A DNA stretch of 64,000 nt from Tunturiibacter gelidiferens (GTDB taxonomy: Bacteria > Acidobacteriota > Terriglobia > Terriglobales > Acidobacteriaceae): NCBI RefSeq assembly GCF_014201335.1, contig NZ_JACHEB010000006.1, positions 124,001 to 188,000 of the forward strand. Direction: 5' to 3'. Of this stretch, positions 45,736 through 55,345 are shown piece by piece. The notes under the pieces are model-generated. The model did no database searches and was not told where the DNA came from. It worked only from the letters and a program-made list of their open reading frames with translations. Both the position numbers and the translations under genes were made by a program. Position 1 is the stretch's first letter, and every line of letters starts with the position of its first letter.

Positions 45736-45782
45736 CCTAAGTCTTTCTAAAGACCACGTCTCGCCGACAAGGCGGATTTATT

Positions 45783-48700
45783 CTAAAAGCTTAGCTTCAA
45801 GGCTCCCTGCATGACTCGAGGAGCTATTGGACCGATACTGGTGATTTGGCCGAAGTTCGCACTGGTGGGATCGTTGTTAGGCGTTGCAAAGCTAGCATGG
45901 TTGAACGCATTAAACAACTCCCAGCGGAACTGTACACCATAACTCTCACGCACCTTCCAGTTCTTCACAAACGCGAGGTCCGAGGTAGCGATTCCTGGAC
46001 CGCGCAGGAGGTTCTTGCCCGAGTCACCGAAGGTGCCAGGCGCGTTGGTCACAAAGGCAGCGGGGTTCACAAAGTGCGCCAGCCACTGCGCCTTGCCCCC
46101 CTGATGTACGTTCAAGGGGATCCCGGGTACAACATCCGCGCGATCACCGAACTGCAGTGACCCCGAGTTGTTGTTGCCGTTGCCACCCGAAATCCCGAAT
46201 GGCTGGCCAGACTGCAGGGTCACGATTCCGCTCAACTCCCACGCCCCGAGCAGCTCCCGCATCATGACTCCATGCCCCTGCAGCTCTGGTGTCGTATAGA
46301 CCAGATGGCTAACCGAAACATAGGGAAAGTTCAACAACGAGATGCCACGGTTGAACCTTATATTGAATGGATCCGGAACCTGCGGAGAACCGAACGACAC
46401 GTTGCCCGACCCTGCCAGATCAATGGTCTTCGCCCAGGTGAAATTCGACTGGAACTGTAGCCCGTGCGAAAACCGCTTCTCCACTCCAACTTGCAGCGAG
46501 TTATAGGAGGCAGTGCCAATGCTCGCCAGAGTCAAAATATTGCTAAAGGCTGGGTAGATCGAGCGTGTACCACCGGTTGCGAAGATGCCGGGGTTCTGGT
46601 CGATCACAGTCTCCTGGTGATAGCTTTCGCTCCCTATATACGCCAGGTGAAGCGCAATGTCTCTTCCAAACTGCTGCTCGACTGAGGCGTTCCAGCTTTG
46701 AGTGATCCCAAGCCGGAAGTTGTTTGAGAAAATTGCCTGCACCGCTATGGGACTGGTTCCGAAGTTTGTGTTCGACGGAGGCACAAATCCTATGCTGGCA
46801 AAGGGTGGAAACGGACTTGTGGTCCCCAGGAAGCTATATGGATCGTCGAACGATATGAAGTTTGTCGCCGTCGCGTCGAAGCCCAGTGTAGGGCTGAAAG
46901 GCGCGATGTCCGCAGCGTGGTTGTATACCGAATACGGCAACGGTGCGGTAAACATCCCAAAGCCGGCGCGGAATGAGGTGCCCGGGAGAGACCGCGGCTG
47001 CCAAGCCACACCGACACGCGGTTCGATGTAACCGTAGCTCGTCGGCATCAGAGCAGAGTTCACGCCTTTGTCACCTGGAAAGTTCAGCCCAAGCGGAGCG
47101 CCCGGAAACTTCTGGCTCTGCTGACCTGGCACGAACGCTGCACCCCGTCCTCCAGCCGAGGTCGGAGGCAGGTTGGGGTCCCATCGAACGCCTGCCGTCA
47201 GCGTCATTGTTGGACGGATACGATATTGATCCTGGGCGAAGAGGCCCAGGACGATGCCAGAGACATCGGCGATCTCGCCAGCGCCTTGAGTGAACTGCGC
47301 TGCCTTGCCCAATAGAAAGTCCGCGAGTCCGAAGCCAGTGTACGATCCGTTGAAGTTAACGATTGGCTGGGTGGGGTATTGGGTAAGTTCCTTTGCATAT
47401 TGATGCCAGAGATCAACTCCAAACGAAAGTGAGTGGTTGCCGATCGTCTTGGTCACCGCATCCGACACGCCGAAGCTCGTCCTTATCTCCTGGGAGGGCT
47501 CGGTGTAGGCGGTGCTGAAGCCATTGTTGACCGAGAGTCCCTCGATATAACACTGACCCGGCAACTCGTTTACCTTGATGTATCTCGATAGGCAGACAGG
47601 TTGGCCGCTTTGATCGAATACCTGCGCCGAACTGTGTGCCGACTCCTGCGTCCAAAAACCCGAGACGACGTTCACCAGCGAAGGATTGATCGTCCAGGTA
47701 TGAGTCAGGATCTGGTTGTAGTACTTGATCGGATTGTTTTGAATCGCATTGTAGGGAGTCTCCTGCAGTACGGAGAGGATGTTTCCGTTGACACTGCCCG
47801 CCGGCTGATCAAAGTTGTTGATATAGGTTCGCAACACAATATGCTGCTTGCTCGTGAGCTCCCAATCGAGACGGAATGTCCCTTCATCAAGCGAGTTCTC
47901 GATACCGCCGCTTGCATAGTTCGTCAGGCCGCTCGCCGGATCGCCGCCAAGCGGGAGTGCTGTCTTCGCGATCGTCACCGCAGCGGGGCTAAATAGGGCC
48001 GGGTTCACCATGTTGTTCACGAACGGCCCCTGCAACTTGACCGGTACCGCGCTGAAGTCTCCATTTAACATCGCGGCCGTCGGAGTATAGGTAGGGTTGG
48101 TTGCACCCTGGCTGCTCGAGCGAGTTCCCTGATAGTTCGCAAAGAAGAACAACTTGTTCTTGATTATCGGACCGCCCACATACCCGCCAAACTGATTGCG
48201 CCGTAAGGTATCCACCGTGTGAGAGAAGTAGTTGCCTGCGTTGAGGTCGCTATTGCGGATGAACTCGAAGGCCCCCCCATGCCACTGATTGCTACCCGGT
48301 TTCGTCTGGATGCTGACCACTGCGCCCGGAGAGAAGCCGTAGTGTGCGTCGAAGTTGTTTGAGATGACCCGGAACTCCTGTACTGCGTCTGAGTTCGGGA
48401 AGGGCGCCGCCAATAGCAGGTAGGTATCCATGTTTTGTACGCCGTCCAGCAGATAGTAGGTGCTTCCTTGTCGACCGCCATTGGCTGAAGCGCCTGTCTC
48501 AGTGGGGAACGAGAAACCCGTTTGAAGATATCCCCCGCCGGTGTTAAGCACATTGGTCACACCTGGTGCCAGAAAGACAAGGCTCGACGGATCGCGGCCG
48601 TTCAACGGAAGTTGCGAGATCGCATGTTGGTCGACAACAGTGCTGATCTCCGCTGTCGTCGCATTGATTAGTGCTGCATCAGCTGAGACCGAAATAGTCT

Positions 48701-49055
48701 GTTCTAAATCTCCGATCTGCAGCGGTATATTCAAAGTAGCCGATTGGTTGACCGTCAGCACTATGCCGGTCTCCACTGCTTTGCGAAATCCTGTCCTTTC
48801 GACGGTCACGGTATAGCTGCCCGGCGCCAACTGCCCTATCGAATACACGCCCTGGTCGTTGCTCTCACCGGCTTGCGTCGCATTTGTCCCGGTGTTCACA
48901 ACCGTAATGTGAGCGCCTGGTACTGCGGCTCCGGCATTGTCGAGAACAGTGCCGTTGAGCGTTGCGTTCTGAGCTAAGACTACGCGACCGAAAAGCAAAA
49001 TACATAGAACCACGAAACTCCCAAATCCCCGAAATGCTGACACACCGGTCTTCAA
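45783..49055 (-). CDS. Oar-like TonB-dependent receptor (1090 aa)
   Basis: Outer-membrane receptor starting at TTG 49055 with GGAGG seven bases upstream. A signal peptide (GFGSFVVLCILLFGRVVLAQ) is followed by the carboxypeptidase-regulatory domain (ATLNGTVLDNAGAAVPGAH, about residues 30-115). The plug has SQLPLNGRDPSSLVFLAPG and LLDGVQNMDTYL, and a long beta-barrel ends in GALKLSF. The family layout equals that of the 30043 receptor. It is upstream of the GH2 gene in one operon, an arrangement reminiscent of a minimal polysaccharide-utilisation unit without SusD. The ligand is presumably a beta-linked oligosaccharide or glycan. Confidence 0.92.
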   Translation of the reverse strand: MKTGVSAFRGFGSFVVLCILLFGRVVLAQNATLNGTVLDNAGAAVPGAHITVVNTGTNATQAGESNDQGVYSIGQLAPGSYTVTVERTGFRKAVETGIVLTVNQSATLNIPLQIGDLEQTISVSADAALINATTAEISTVVDQHAISQLPLNGRDPSSLVFLAPGVTNVLNTGGGYLQTGFSFPTETGASANGGRQGSTYYLLDGVQNMDTYLLLAAPFPNSDAVQEFRVISNNFDAHYGFSPGAVVSIQTKPGSNQWHGGAFEFIRNSDLNAGNYFSHTVDTLRRNQFGGYVGGPIIKNKLFFFANYQGTRSSSQGATNPTYTPTAAMLNGDFSAVPVKLQGPFVNNMVNPALFSPAAVTIAKTALPLGGDPASGLTNYASGGIENSLDEGTFRLDWELTSKQHIVLRTYINNFDQPAGSVNGNILSVLQETPYNAIQNNPIKYYNQILTHTWTINPSLVNVVSGFWTQESAHSSAQVFDQSGQPVCLSRYIKVNELPGQCYIEGLSVNNGFSTAYTEPSQEIRTSFGVSDAVTKTIGNHSLSFGVDLWHQYAKELTQYPTQPIVNFNGSYTGFGLADFLLGKAAQFTQGAGEIADVSGIVLGLFAQDQYRIRPTMTLTAGVRWDPNLPPTSAGGRGAAFVPGQQSQKFPGAPLGLNFPGDKGVNSALMPTSYGYIEPRVGVAWQPRSLPGTSFRAGFGMFTAPLPYSVYNHAADIAPFSPTLGFDATATNFISFDDPYSFLGTTSPFPPFASIGFVPPSNTNFGTSPIAVQAIFSNNFRLGITQSWNASVEQQFGRDIALHLAYIGSESYHQETVIDQNPGIFATGGTRSIYPAFSNILTLASIGTASYNSLQVGVEKRFSHGLQFQSNFTWAKTIDLAGSGNVSFGSPQVPDPFNIRFNRGISLLNFPYVSVSHLVYTTPELQGHGVMMRELLGAWELSGIVTLQSGQPFGISGGNGNNNSGSLQFGDRADVVPGIPLNVHQGGKAQWLAHFVNPAAFVTNAPGTFGDSGKNLLRGPGIATSDLAFVKNWKVRESYGVQFRWELFNAFNHASFATPNNDPTSANFGQITSIGPIAPRVMQGALKLSF

Positions 49056-49459
49056 GTTACAACCTCCAAAAGTGTTGCGAACAGATGCCTAAGCCGCTCT
49101 TCCTGAACCGCGAACGATGACGAACACCTATGTTGCGAATCGGACACACATTACTCTCTCGGAACCACGACGCGAATCAGTCAAAAGTAGGAGTGGTCAG
49201 CTCGAGGAGGAGCTGCCGCGCCTGCGCGGGCACAGGTCAGGACAACAATCGATGAAGCGCCACAGCTCTAACGCCGAACCCTCCGACTGTGGAGTTTGAA
49301 ATGGCCGGACGCTGCGTCGTCGAAGGCGAGGCCTCCGGCATCCCGAGAGCCCTCTCTCGCGAGCTGTTGATGGTAATGCGCGAAGGAAGGCGTTCTATAA
49401 CTCTGTGCTGCATCAAAATGCGGAGCAAATCGATCTTCAGATTAACTACGAGCTGGAAG

Positions 49460-49746
49460 CTAGAGCCCTTCCTTGAGCTTCGACAAACCCGCTCGGGAAA
49501 CCTGAACATCATCTTCGAACTCCATGATTGGAGCGTGTCACCTTCAAAGTAAGCAACCACCGCAACGCCGCCGATCTTCAACTCGCCGGCTTGTGCTCGC
49601 ATCGCCAGAAGTGCCGCATCTGCGACGGTATCAAAACGGTTCACGTACGCTGTCGGAACGGACTCTGCCATGTGCTGTGGTTGTCCCACTCCTTTCGTTC
49701 CGACAAGCGAAATTACTGCCAGAAATAGGACTTCTGAATGCTTCAC
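49460..49746 (-). pseudogene. Haem-binding/GlcG-like protein with internal deletion
   Basis: From ATG 49746 the product starts with a signal peptide (MKHSEVLFLAVISLVGTKGV). It continues with AMRAQAGELKIGGVAVVAYF and QSWSSKM, the first half of the PF03928 haem-degrading/GlcG-like family. Directly after SSKM the frame leaves the family, while another frame reads QVSRAGLSKLKEGL then stops at 49460. That is the family's C-terminal end. Roughly 60-70 family residues between are missing and the reading frame is shifted. The open frame itself runs on to 49237 (169 aa) through unrelated sequence. I read this as a deletion pseudogene. Confidence 0.55.
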
Positions 49747-49773
49747 CCTGCCTCCTTCATATGAGTCGCGTTC

Positions 49774-50673
49774 CTACCAATCCGTAGAAGCCGTCGGCGG
49801 TTTGCCCGTGAAAGACGAGCAGCACGGCGTCCGCGTTGTATGAAATTCCATGAACTCAATCCGCGTGCCATCCGGGTCGTTCAAGTCAAGCTGTAGTTTC
49901 CCATCGACGCCAAGCACCTGCGGATTCTTCCCGGCTTGCGCTTTCCAGCCACGCTCTTCCAACTGACGTTGCAGCGTAGCCACGCTGTCGACTCCAGGTG
50001 CTATATGATCTGCACTGGCCAGCGCAGCGCGCGAAGGGTTTATCGGCAGATAGAGCATGTACTCGATCCAATCACTCCCATCAGGCACCTGCATCATCAC
50101 CCAGTCGATATCACCCTCTTTCGCTCCGCCCTGCCAGTAAAGATGAAATCCCAATAGATCTTTGTAGAAGTGGTCGAGTGCAACGCGATCCTTCACGACA
50201 TATCCTGCATGCATGATATGAGTGCTCAGGCGGTGTCCCAGCGCAGCGGGTGAAGGAGATGTAGGCGACTTCTTGCCCTCCTCTGTGAACTCAACCGGAT
50301 TGCCCTCTGGGTCGTGAACGAGAAAGCTGCGGCTTCCATCCGGCTCTGTCTTTACTGAATCCGGAACAGGCAGGCCCTTGGCTGCAAGAAACCTCCGGAG
50401 TCCGTCAGCGTCGTTTGTAGCAAAGCCCACAAGGTCCAGCCGATGATCCTGTCCCGCAACGGGTGGTGAAAGAAGCTCTACATATTGCGCGTGGTTTGGA
50501 TAAAAACGAGGGGCATTGTTCGTCTCGCCTGTGGGCACATACTTCCACCCGAGCAACTGTTCATAAAAGGTTACAGACTGTGCCATGTCATCCGCATAGA
50601 AGACAACATGAGAGATGCCCGTGATGGTGGGTCTCTGGGCAGTGAGCGGCGCTGTAGCCACAATCAGGAACAT
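49774..50673 (-). CDS. Secreted two-domain VOC (glyoxalase/dioxygenase-like) protein
   Basis: I start it at ATG 50673, where a signal peptide begins (MFLIVATAPLTAQ); the frame is open to 50832 but that part is basic and unlike a leader. The 299-aa product has two vicinal-oxygen-chelate domains. The first (about residues 18-130) starts TGISHVVFYADDMAQSVTFY and ends with VHDPEGNPVEFTE. The second (about 145-275) starts HIMHAGYVVKDRVALDHFYK and ends with LNDPDGTRIEFME. His and Glu at these ends could bind a metal. Function in the family is variable; export to the periplasm is unusual for glyoxalases. It is divergent from the MFS gene. Confidence 0.8.
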   Translation of the reverse strand: MFLIVATAPLTAQRPTITGISHVVFYADDMAQSVTFYEQLLGWKYVPTGETNNAPRFYPNHAQYVELLSPPVAGQDHRLDLVGFATNDADGLRRFLAAKGLPVPDSVKTEPDGSRSFLVHDPEGNPVEFTEEGKKSPTSPSPAALGHRLSTHIMHAGYVVKDRVALDHFYKDLLGFHLYWQGGAKEGDIDWVMMQVPDGSDWIEYMLYLPINPSRAALASADHIAPGVDSVATLQRQLEERGWKAQAGKNPQVLGVDGKLQLDLNDPDGTRIEFMEFHTTRTPCCSSFTGKPPTASTDW

Positions 50674-50918
50674 CGTCACTCTATAAAGAAAGTAATCTCC
50701 GAGGGCGCTTATCCAACGCAGAAAGCTGGACCTGCCAACGCGCTCGCAAGAGCAGCGTCTTGTGACAGCAATCATCGTATTCATCCTTTTTACATTAGTT
50801 ACTGTGAGTATTCCTCGACATACATTCCCCATCGTTCCCTACGGTCGCAACGCATGTATAACAGAACGGGAGAACGGTACGCTCTCACGCTTACAACGCG
50901 AATCCGGCAAAAGTTGGA

Positions 50919-52235
50919 GTGCACCTCAATGCCATTGGACAACCGATCGTGATACCTAAGCGGGCACACCCTATGGGCCGGCGCCGATGGAGCATTGCAT
51001 GGCTCCTGGCTGCTGGAGTTCTTGTCAATTACTTTGACCGGGTCAACCTCTCCGTCTCTCATCTTGCGTTGTACTCAACCTTCGGCATCTCCGATATTGC
51101 ATTTGGCTATCTCTCAGGAGCCTATAACTGGACATACGCTCTCTGTCAGCTTCCAGTCGGCCTGCTTCTGGATCGACTCGGCGTCAAGCGAATCGGCCGC
51201 GTAAGTATCTTGCTCTGGAGTATGGCCTCCTTCGGGGCTGCACTTTCCCCCGGGGTCGGCAGCTTTTTCGGCGCTCGTCTTTTACTCGGTGTTGGGGAGG
51301 CTCCAACGTTTCCCGCAAATGCAAAGGCGATCGGCTATTGGTTCCCCCAATCTGAACGCGGCCTTGCAACGTCGCTCTTTGATGCCGCGGCCAAGTTCGC
51401 CTCTGCCATCGGGGTGCCCCTTCTCGGCCTTCTGCTTTTGCGTGTCGGATGGCGCTGGAGCTTCGCTATGACCGGAGTTCTAAGCCTTCTCTACTTCGCT
51501 GTCTTCTGGAGGTTCTATCGCGATCCCAATGAAGATCCGGATCTGAGCCTTGAAGAACGAACCTACATCGCAGACGAATCGGAACAGCGCGCGGAAGCCG
51601 CGCCGCCATCCTCTCTGGGATACATGCTACGACAACGAAAAGTTCTCGGTCTGGCTCTTGGTCTCGGATCGTATAACTATGTCTTTTACCTCCTGCTTAC
51701 CTGGCTGCCTAGTTATCTCTCTTCAACACTACACATCGATCTGCTGCATTCCTTTCTCTACACTGGAGTACCCTGGCTGATCGCAACAGGCACCGACCTC
51801 CTCGGAGGTTGGGGATCTGACGCACTCATTCAACGGGGATGGAATGCAAGCCGCGTCCGCAAGACAGTGCTCGTCTGTGGAACCGCGTTCGGGCTCGGGA
51901 TTCTGGGTGCTTCGAACGCGCATACGCCGACACGGGCGCTCATTTGGATCAGCGTCTCAATCGGAGGCCTCGCCGCGGCAGCTCCGGTGGGGTGGTCGAT
52001 ACCCTCTATGATCGCTCCGCAGGGCAGCGTCGGAACTGTTGGAGGTATCGTAAATTTCTCCAATCAGATCTCCGGCATTGCCGCTCCAATCATCACCGGC
52101 TATCTCGTCGCGGCGACCCACAGTTACGTCTGGGCCTTCCGCATCTCCGCTATCTACGTGGTCATTGGGGTCTTGAGTTATATCTTCCTGCTGGGAGAGA
52201 TCAGGCAGATCGCTCCTGAGATCATCAGGACTTAA
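50919..52235 (+). CDS. MFS transporter, anion:cation symporter type
   Basis: 438-aa permease with twelve predicted helices. ATG 50919 or, with a shorter tail, ATG 50973 (MGRRRWSIAWLLAAG) could be the start. The signature NYFDRVNLSVS after TM1, LPVGLLLDRLGVKRIG between TM2 and TM3, and GVGEAPTFPANAKAIGYWFP in TM4 are typical of the anion:cation symporter family. That family includes the hexuronate, galactonate and glucarate carriers. With the neighbouring dehydrogenases it probably imports a sugar acid. Its stop overlaps the convergent metallo-hydrolase stop by four bases, leaving no room for a terminator between them. Confidence 0.9.
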   Translation: MHLNAIGQPIVIPKRAHPMGRRRWSIAWLLAAGVLVNYFDRVNLSVSHLALYSTFGISDIAFGYLSGAYNWTYALCQLPVGLLLDRLGVKRIGRVSILLWSMASFGAALSPGVGSFFGARLLLGVGEAPTFPANAKAIGYWFPQSERGLATSLFDAAAKFASAIGVPLLGLLLLRVGWRWSFAMTGVLSLLYFAVFWRFYRDPNEDPDLSLEERTYIADESEQRAEAAPPSSLGYMLRQRKVLGLALGLGSYNYVFYLLLTWLPSYLSSTLHIDLLHSFLYTGVPWLIATGTDLLGGWGSDALIQRGWNASRVRKTVLVCGTAFGLGILGASNAHTPTRALIWISVSIGGLAAAAPVGWSIPSMIAPQGSVGTVGGIVNFSNQISGIAAPIITGYLVAATHSYVWAFRISAIYVVIGVLSYIFLLGEIRQIAPEIIRT

Positions 52236-53308
52236 CGCGCGGGATATCTCTCCGTAAAGCCGGTGCTCGAATTGCGAACCTCAAAGCTCCCATCATGATC
52301 TGCACTCACTTCGAGAGAATGACCGTCCTCGCCAGGAGGGTTAGCAATATATCTTTCTGCAGTATTGAACTGGGGTCCACCTTCTTCCGAGAAGTGAAGC
52401 TCCCACAAACGTTCGAGTGCCGACGTATTCGTAATCGTTTCCAAAGTAGGGATTGAGCCACCCTTCTTCGCACCGTTATCCATGATGGCAACGCGAGGAC
52501 GGATCGCATCGATCAGCGCCGGACTATTGCTCTGATACCAGCCATGATGGGAAACAACATCGATATCGATACGTCCAAGCTTATTGGTCGGGCACATCAG
52601 TTCCCTTTCTTTATCCCAGGTCAAATCGCCGAGATCGAGAACCTTCAACTTGCCGAAGGCAAGCAAAACTCCAAGCGATCGGCCATTCTCGGTATTATCG
52701 GCAGGACGAGTCTCGGAGCCTTTACAGAAGGAGTTCGCCTGACCTCCGCCCTTCACAGGTTCGGAAATCAGCTTGCCATCCGCGCTGACCACGATCACAT
52801 CAAGCCCATGGATCGGTAACGTATCACCCGGCCGAGCCACAATATGGTGCGCTCCCGTAGCAGCCAAAACCCTCTGATACTCAGCGTAACCATGTTCCGT
52901 AACTCCATGATCGAGCTCCCGGTTCGGACCATGATCGATAAAAGTTCCGACAGGAATCTGTGCTACAAGTTGCGGAACGCCGCCAACATGATCGTCGTGA
53001 TAATGCGTGATGAGCAGGTAGTCGATTTTTTTGAGTCCCGCCTCCTTCGCCGCGGCGACAATCCTATTCGCATCTCGTCTATCGTTACCCGGCCAGCCTG
53101 CATCGATGAGCAGCGACTCCCCAGACGGCGAAACAAACAACGTAGCTTGACCGCCCTCTACATCGACAAAGAAGATTCGTAGCTTACCGTTTGTGGTGGC
53201 ATGTGGAGCGTCTTGCGCCTGCACTCGCGTGGACGCTGTTCCAGAAAAAAAACCTACGGTTATTGAAACCACTGCTCCTTGTAGCAGACACCTGACCCTT
53301 CGAATCAT
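52232..53308 (-). CDS. Exported metallo-beta-lactamase-fold hydrolase
   Basis: 358-aa protein with a signal peptide (about residues 1-31, to VQAQDA). The metal site is present: HYHDDHVGG (HxHxDH), the His/Asp region of LDLGDLTWD, and VSHHGWYQSN near the end. The layout resembles the soluble part of ComEC-type proteins and related acidobacterial exported hydrolases. The substrate is unknown; a phosphodiester or lactone is possible. It is the third gene of a minus-strand operon, and its ATG directly abuts the stop of the SDR gene. A lactonase role would fit the sugar-acid theme but is only inferred. Confidence 0.85.
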   Translation of the reverse strand: MIRRVRCLLQGAVVSITVGFFSGTASTRVQAQDAPHATTNGKLRIFFVDVEGGQATLFVSPSGESLLIDAGWPGNDRRDANRIVAAAKEAGLKKIDYLLITHYHDDHVGGVPQLVAQIPVGTFIDHGPNRELDHGVTEHGYAEYQRVLAATGAHHIVARPGDTLPIHGLDVIVVSADGKLISEPVKGGGQANSFCKGSETRPADNTENGRSLGVLLAFGKLKVLDLGDLTWDKERELMCPTNKLGRIDIDVVSHHGWYQSNSPALIDAIRPRVAIMDNGAKKGGSIPTLETITNTSALERLWELHFSEEGGPQFNTAERYIANPPGEDGHSLEVSADHDGSFEVRNSSTGFTERYPAR

Positions 53309-54130
53309 CTAGCTCTCCTTAATGCCGGCATCGTTCGCAGAAGGTTTGTTGATCGTGGCGCGCATGGCCCCGGTGGAGATCCCTCCGTCGATAAGAAGCG
53401 TCTGTCCTGTCACATAGCGGCTCGCCTCGGACGCGAGAAAAACAACTGCGCCGTCAAGGTCGTGCGGCTCTCCCGGCCGCTTCAGCGGAATTCGGTCGAC
53501 GAGATATTCAACCCACTCCTTGTTCTCGTACATCACGCGGTTTTGCGCAGTCTCAAACCACCCAGGAGCAAGGCAGTTCACCGTAATCCCATACCTTCCC
53601 CAATCATCCGCCAAGCTCATCGTGAGCTGTCGGATGCCGCCGCGGCTCGCGCCATAGGGTGCAAGTCCCGCATAACCGAAGACGCTTGTGACCGATCCGA
53701 TATTGATGATGCGACCGTACTGTTCCGCCTGCATCCGCTTTGCAATCTGCTGAGAGACGAAAAAACTGCCGCGCAAATTTGTATCCAGTATCAGATTCCA
53801 GTCATCCCAGGTCACCTCGAAGGCTGGCTTCCTAACATTGCATCCCGCATTATTCACGAGGATATGAATCTTCCCATAAGCAGCGAACGCGGCCTCCGCC
53901 ATCTGCTCGATGCTGCTCTGATCCCTCACATCCAACGCCAGTGGAACAGCACGCCTGCCCATCGCTTCAATCTCACCGACAAAAGGTATCAGATCCTCTC
54001 TTCGTCGGCTCGTAAGAATCAAATCAGCGCCTGCTCCGGCAAGAGCCCGCGACAGATACTGGCCCAACCCACGGCTCGCGCCAGTTACTAATGCCACCTG
54101 TCCCGTCAGATCAAATAACTTCGAGCTCAC
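53309..54130 (-). CDS. Short-chain dehydrogenase/reductase, gluconate 5-dehydrogenase-like
   Basis: 273-aa SDR starting at GTG 54130, overlapping the stop of the alcohol dehydrogenase gene in a GTGA. The Rossmann motif is VTGASRGLGQYL (about residues 14-25), the NNAG motif is present (VNNAGCNVRKP), and the fold ends with TGQTLLIDGGIS. The catalytic Tyr is in APYGASRGG: the Lys of YxxxK is Arg here. The neighbours and the sequence style (IRQLTMSLADDWG, NCLAPGWFETAQNRVMYENK) point to oxidation of a sugar acid or polyol with NAD(P). The K-to-R change may lower activity or be characteristic of this subgroup. Confidence 0.88.
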   Translation of the reverse strand: MSSKLFDLTGQVALVTGASRGLGQYLSRALAGAGADLILTSRRREDLIPFVGEIEAMGRRAVPLALDVRDQSSIEQMAEAAFAAYGKIHILVNNAGCNVRKPAFEVTWDDWNLILDTNLRGSFFVSQQIAKRMQAEQYGRIINIGSVTSVFGYAGLAPYGASRGGIRQLTMSLADDWGRYGITVNCLAPGWFETAQNRVMYENKEWVEYLVDRIPLKRPGEPHDLDGAVVFLASEASRYVTGQTLLIDGGISTGAMRATINKPSANDAGIKES

Positions 54131-55197
54131 TGTGTCACCTGCGCGTTCTTCTCGTCTTTTCGCATGCGAGGATCAAGCACAATCTTCATCAGGTTCGGCT
54201 CACGCGCGTGCAGGCGTGAGAACCACGACGATCCTTCCTCGAGTGGGGCAACCGCCGTAATCAACGGCTTCACCTTGATGACGCCGTTTGCGATCAGCCG
54301 GATAGCCTCTGGATACTCACCCGCCGATGCGCAAGATCCCTGCAACCGTATCTGCCTTGACACAATCTTCTGCAGCGGCAACGCTACCTGCGGAGAGATG
54401 TTCCCTACCAGCGTCACCGTGCCGCCCTTTCGCATACAGTCGATTGCCGTTCGAATGGTCTCTTCGCGCCCCACCGCTTCCAGCGCAACATCCACACCAC
54501 GGCCCTTGGTGACACGAGCAATCTCGGCGATCAGCACTGCCCCGGACATACAGAATGTTGCATCGGCCCCCAGCTCCTTCGCGAGGCGTAGTCGCGTCTC
54601 ATCGACGTCTGAAACGAAGACTCGCGCTGCCCCCGCGGCCCTGGCTGCTTGCAGTAACAGCAGCCCAATCATCCCCGCGCCAATCACCAGAACCTCTTCA
54701 TCGCCCTTCATCGCCGACACCGCAACTCCATGCAGAGCGACAGACACCGCCTCCAGCATCGCCGCCTCCACGAACGAAAAATTTTCCGGCAACTTGTAAA
54801 TAATTCGGGCAGGCACCACAAGATACTCTGCAAACGCGCCCGCGCGGCGATAGTCTCCGCATGACACCCCCATCACCTCCCGGTGATCGCACAGATTGAC
54901 CTCGCCCTTCTGGCAAAAACTGCACTCTCCGCAATAAACCGTGGAATCGAACGTTACACGATCCCCGACCGACAACCCGCTCACCTGCGAGCCAACGCCA
55001 GCCACAACACCAGCCGCCTCATGTCCCATCACGATGGGAGGAATCCGTCTGCCGCTGGAGCCATCGTAACCGTGCACATCGCTGCCGCAGATACCGCATG
55101 CCGCAACCTCTACCAACACTTCATCCGCCCCCGGTACCGGGCGTTCCATTTCGGTCACCTGAAGATCGTTATATTCAGAGAGAAGTAGTGCTTTCAT
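54127..55197 (-). CDS. Zinc-dependent alcohol dehydrogenase (sugar-acid/polyol type)
   Basis: 356-aa MDR-superfamily enzyme from ATG 55197 (MKALLLSEYNDLQV), the natural start of the family. Catalytic zinc ligands are in CGICGSDVHG and GHEAAG. The structural zinc loop is CGECSFCQKGEVNLC with four Cys. The NAD-binding motif is VIGAGMIGLLLLQAA at about residues 168-182. Relatives oxidise L-gulonate, galactitol, threonine or similar polyols. It is the first gene of a three-gene operon with the SDR and the metallo-hydrolase. Its promoter region lies in the 207-base gap before the divergent GH35 gene. Confidence 0.92.
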   Translation of the reverse strand: MKALLLSEYNDLQVTEMERPVPGADEVLVEVAACGICGSDVHGYDGSSGRRIPPIVMGHEAAGVVAGVGSQVSGLSVGDRVTFDSTVYCGECSFCQKGEVNLCDHREVMGVSCGDYRRAGAFAEYLVVPARIIYKLPENFSFVEAAMLEAVSVALHGVAVSAMKGDEEVLVIGAGMIGLLLLQAARAAGAARVFVSDVDETRLRLAKELGADATFCMSGAVLIAEIARVTKGRGVDVALEAVGREETIRTAIDCMRKGGTVTLVGNISPQVALPLQKIVSRQIRLQGSCASAGEYPEAIRLIANGVIKVKPLITAVAPLEEGSSWFSRLHAREPNLMKIVLDPRMRKDEKNAQVTQ

Positions 55198-55345
55198 CAG
55201 GCAATCTCCGCTATGCAAAATAGCCACCGCTTGTATTCTGGCGCTCCCTTGCAGCCACCATCATAGAGAAGCAAGGCTGAAGCAGCAAAACGAAGTATCT
55301 ACTCGGCGTTTCATGCAATCGTTGATTCTTTTTTTCGCCGCACTC

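Noticed and set aside
54164..54799. Plus-strand ORF of 211 aa, rich in Ala, Ser and Thr
   Set aside because: Antisense shadow of the alcohol dehydrogenase gene.
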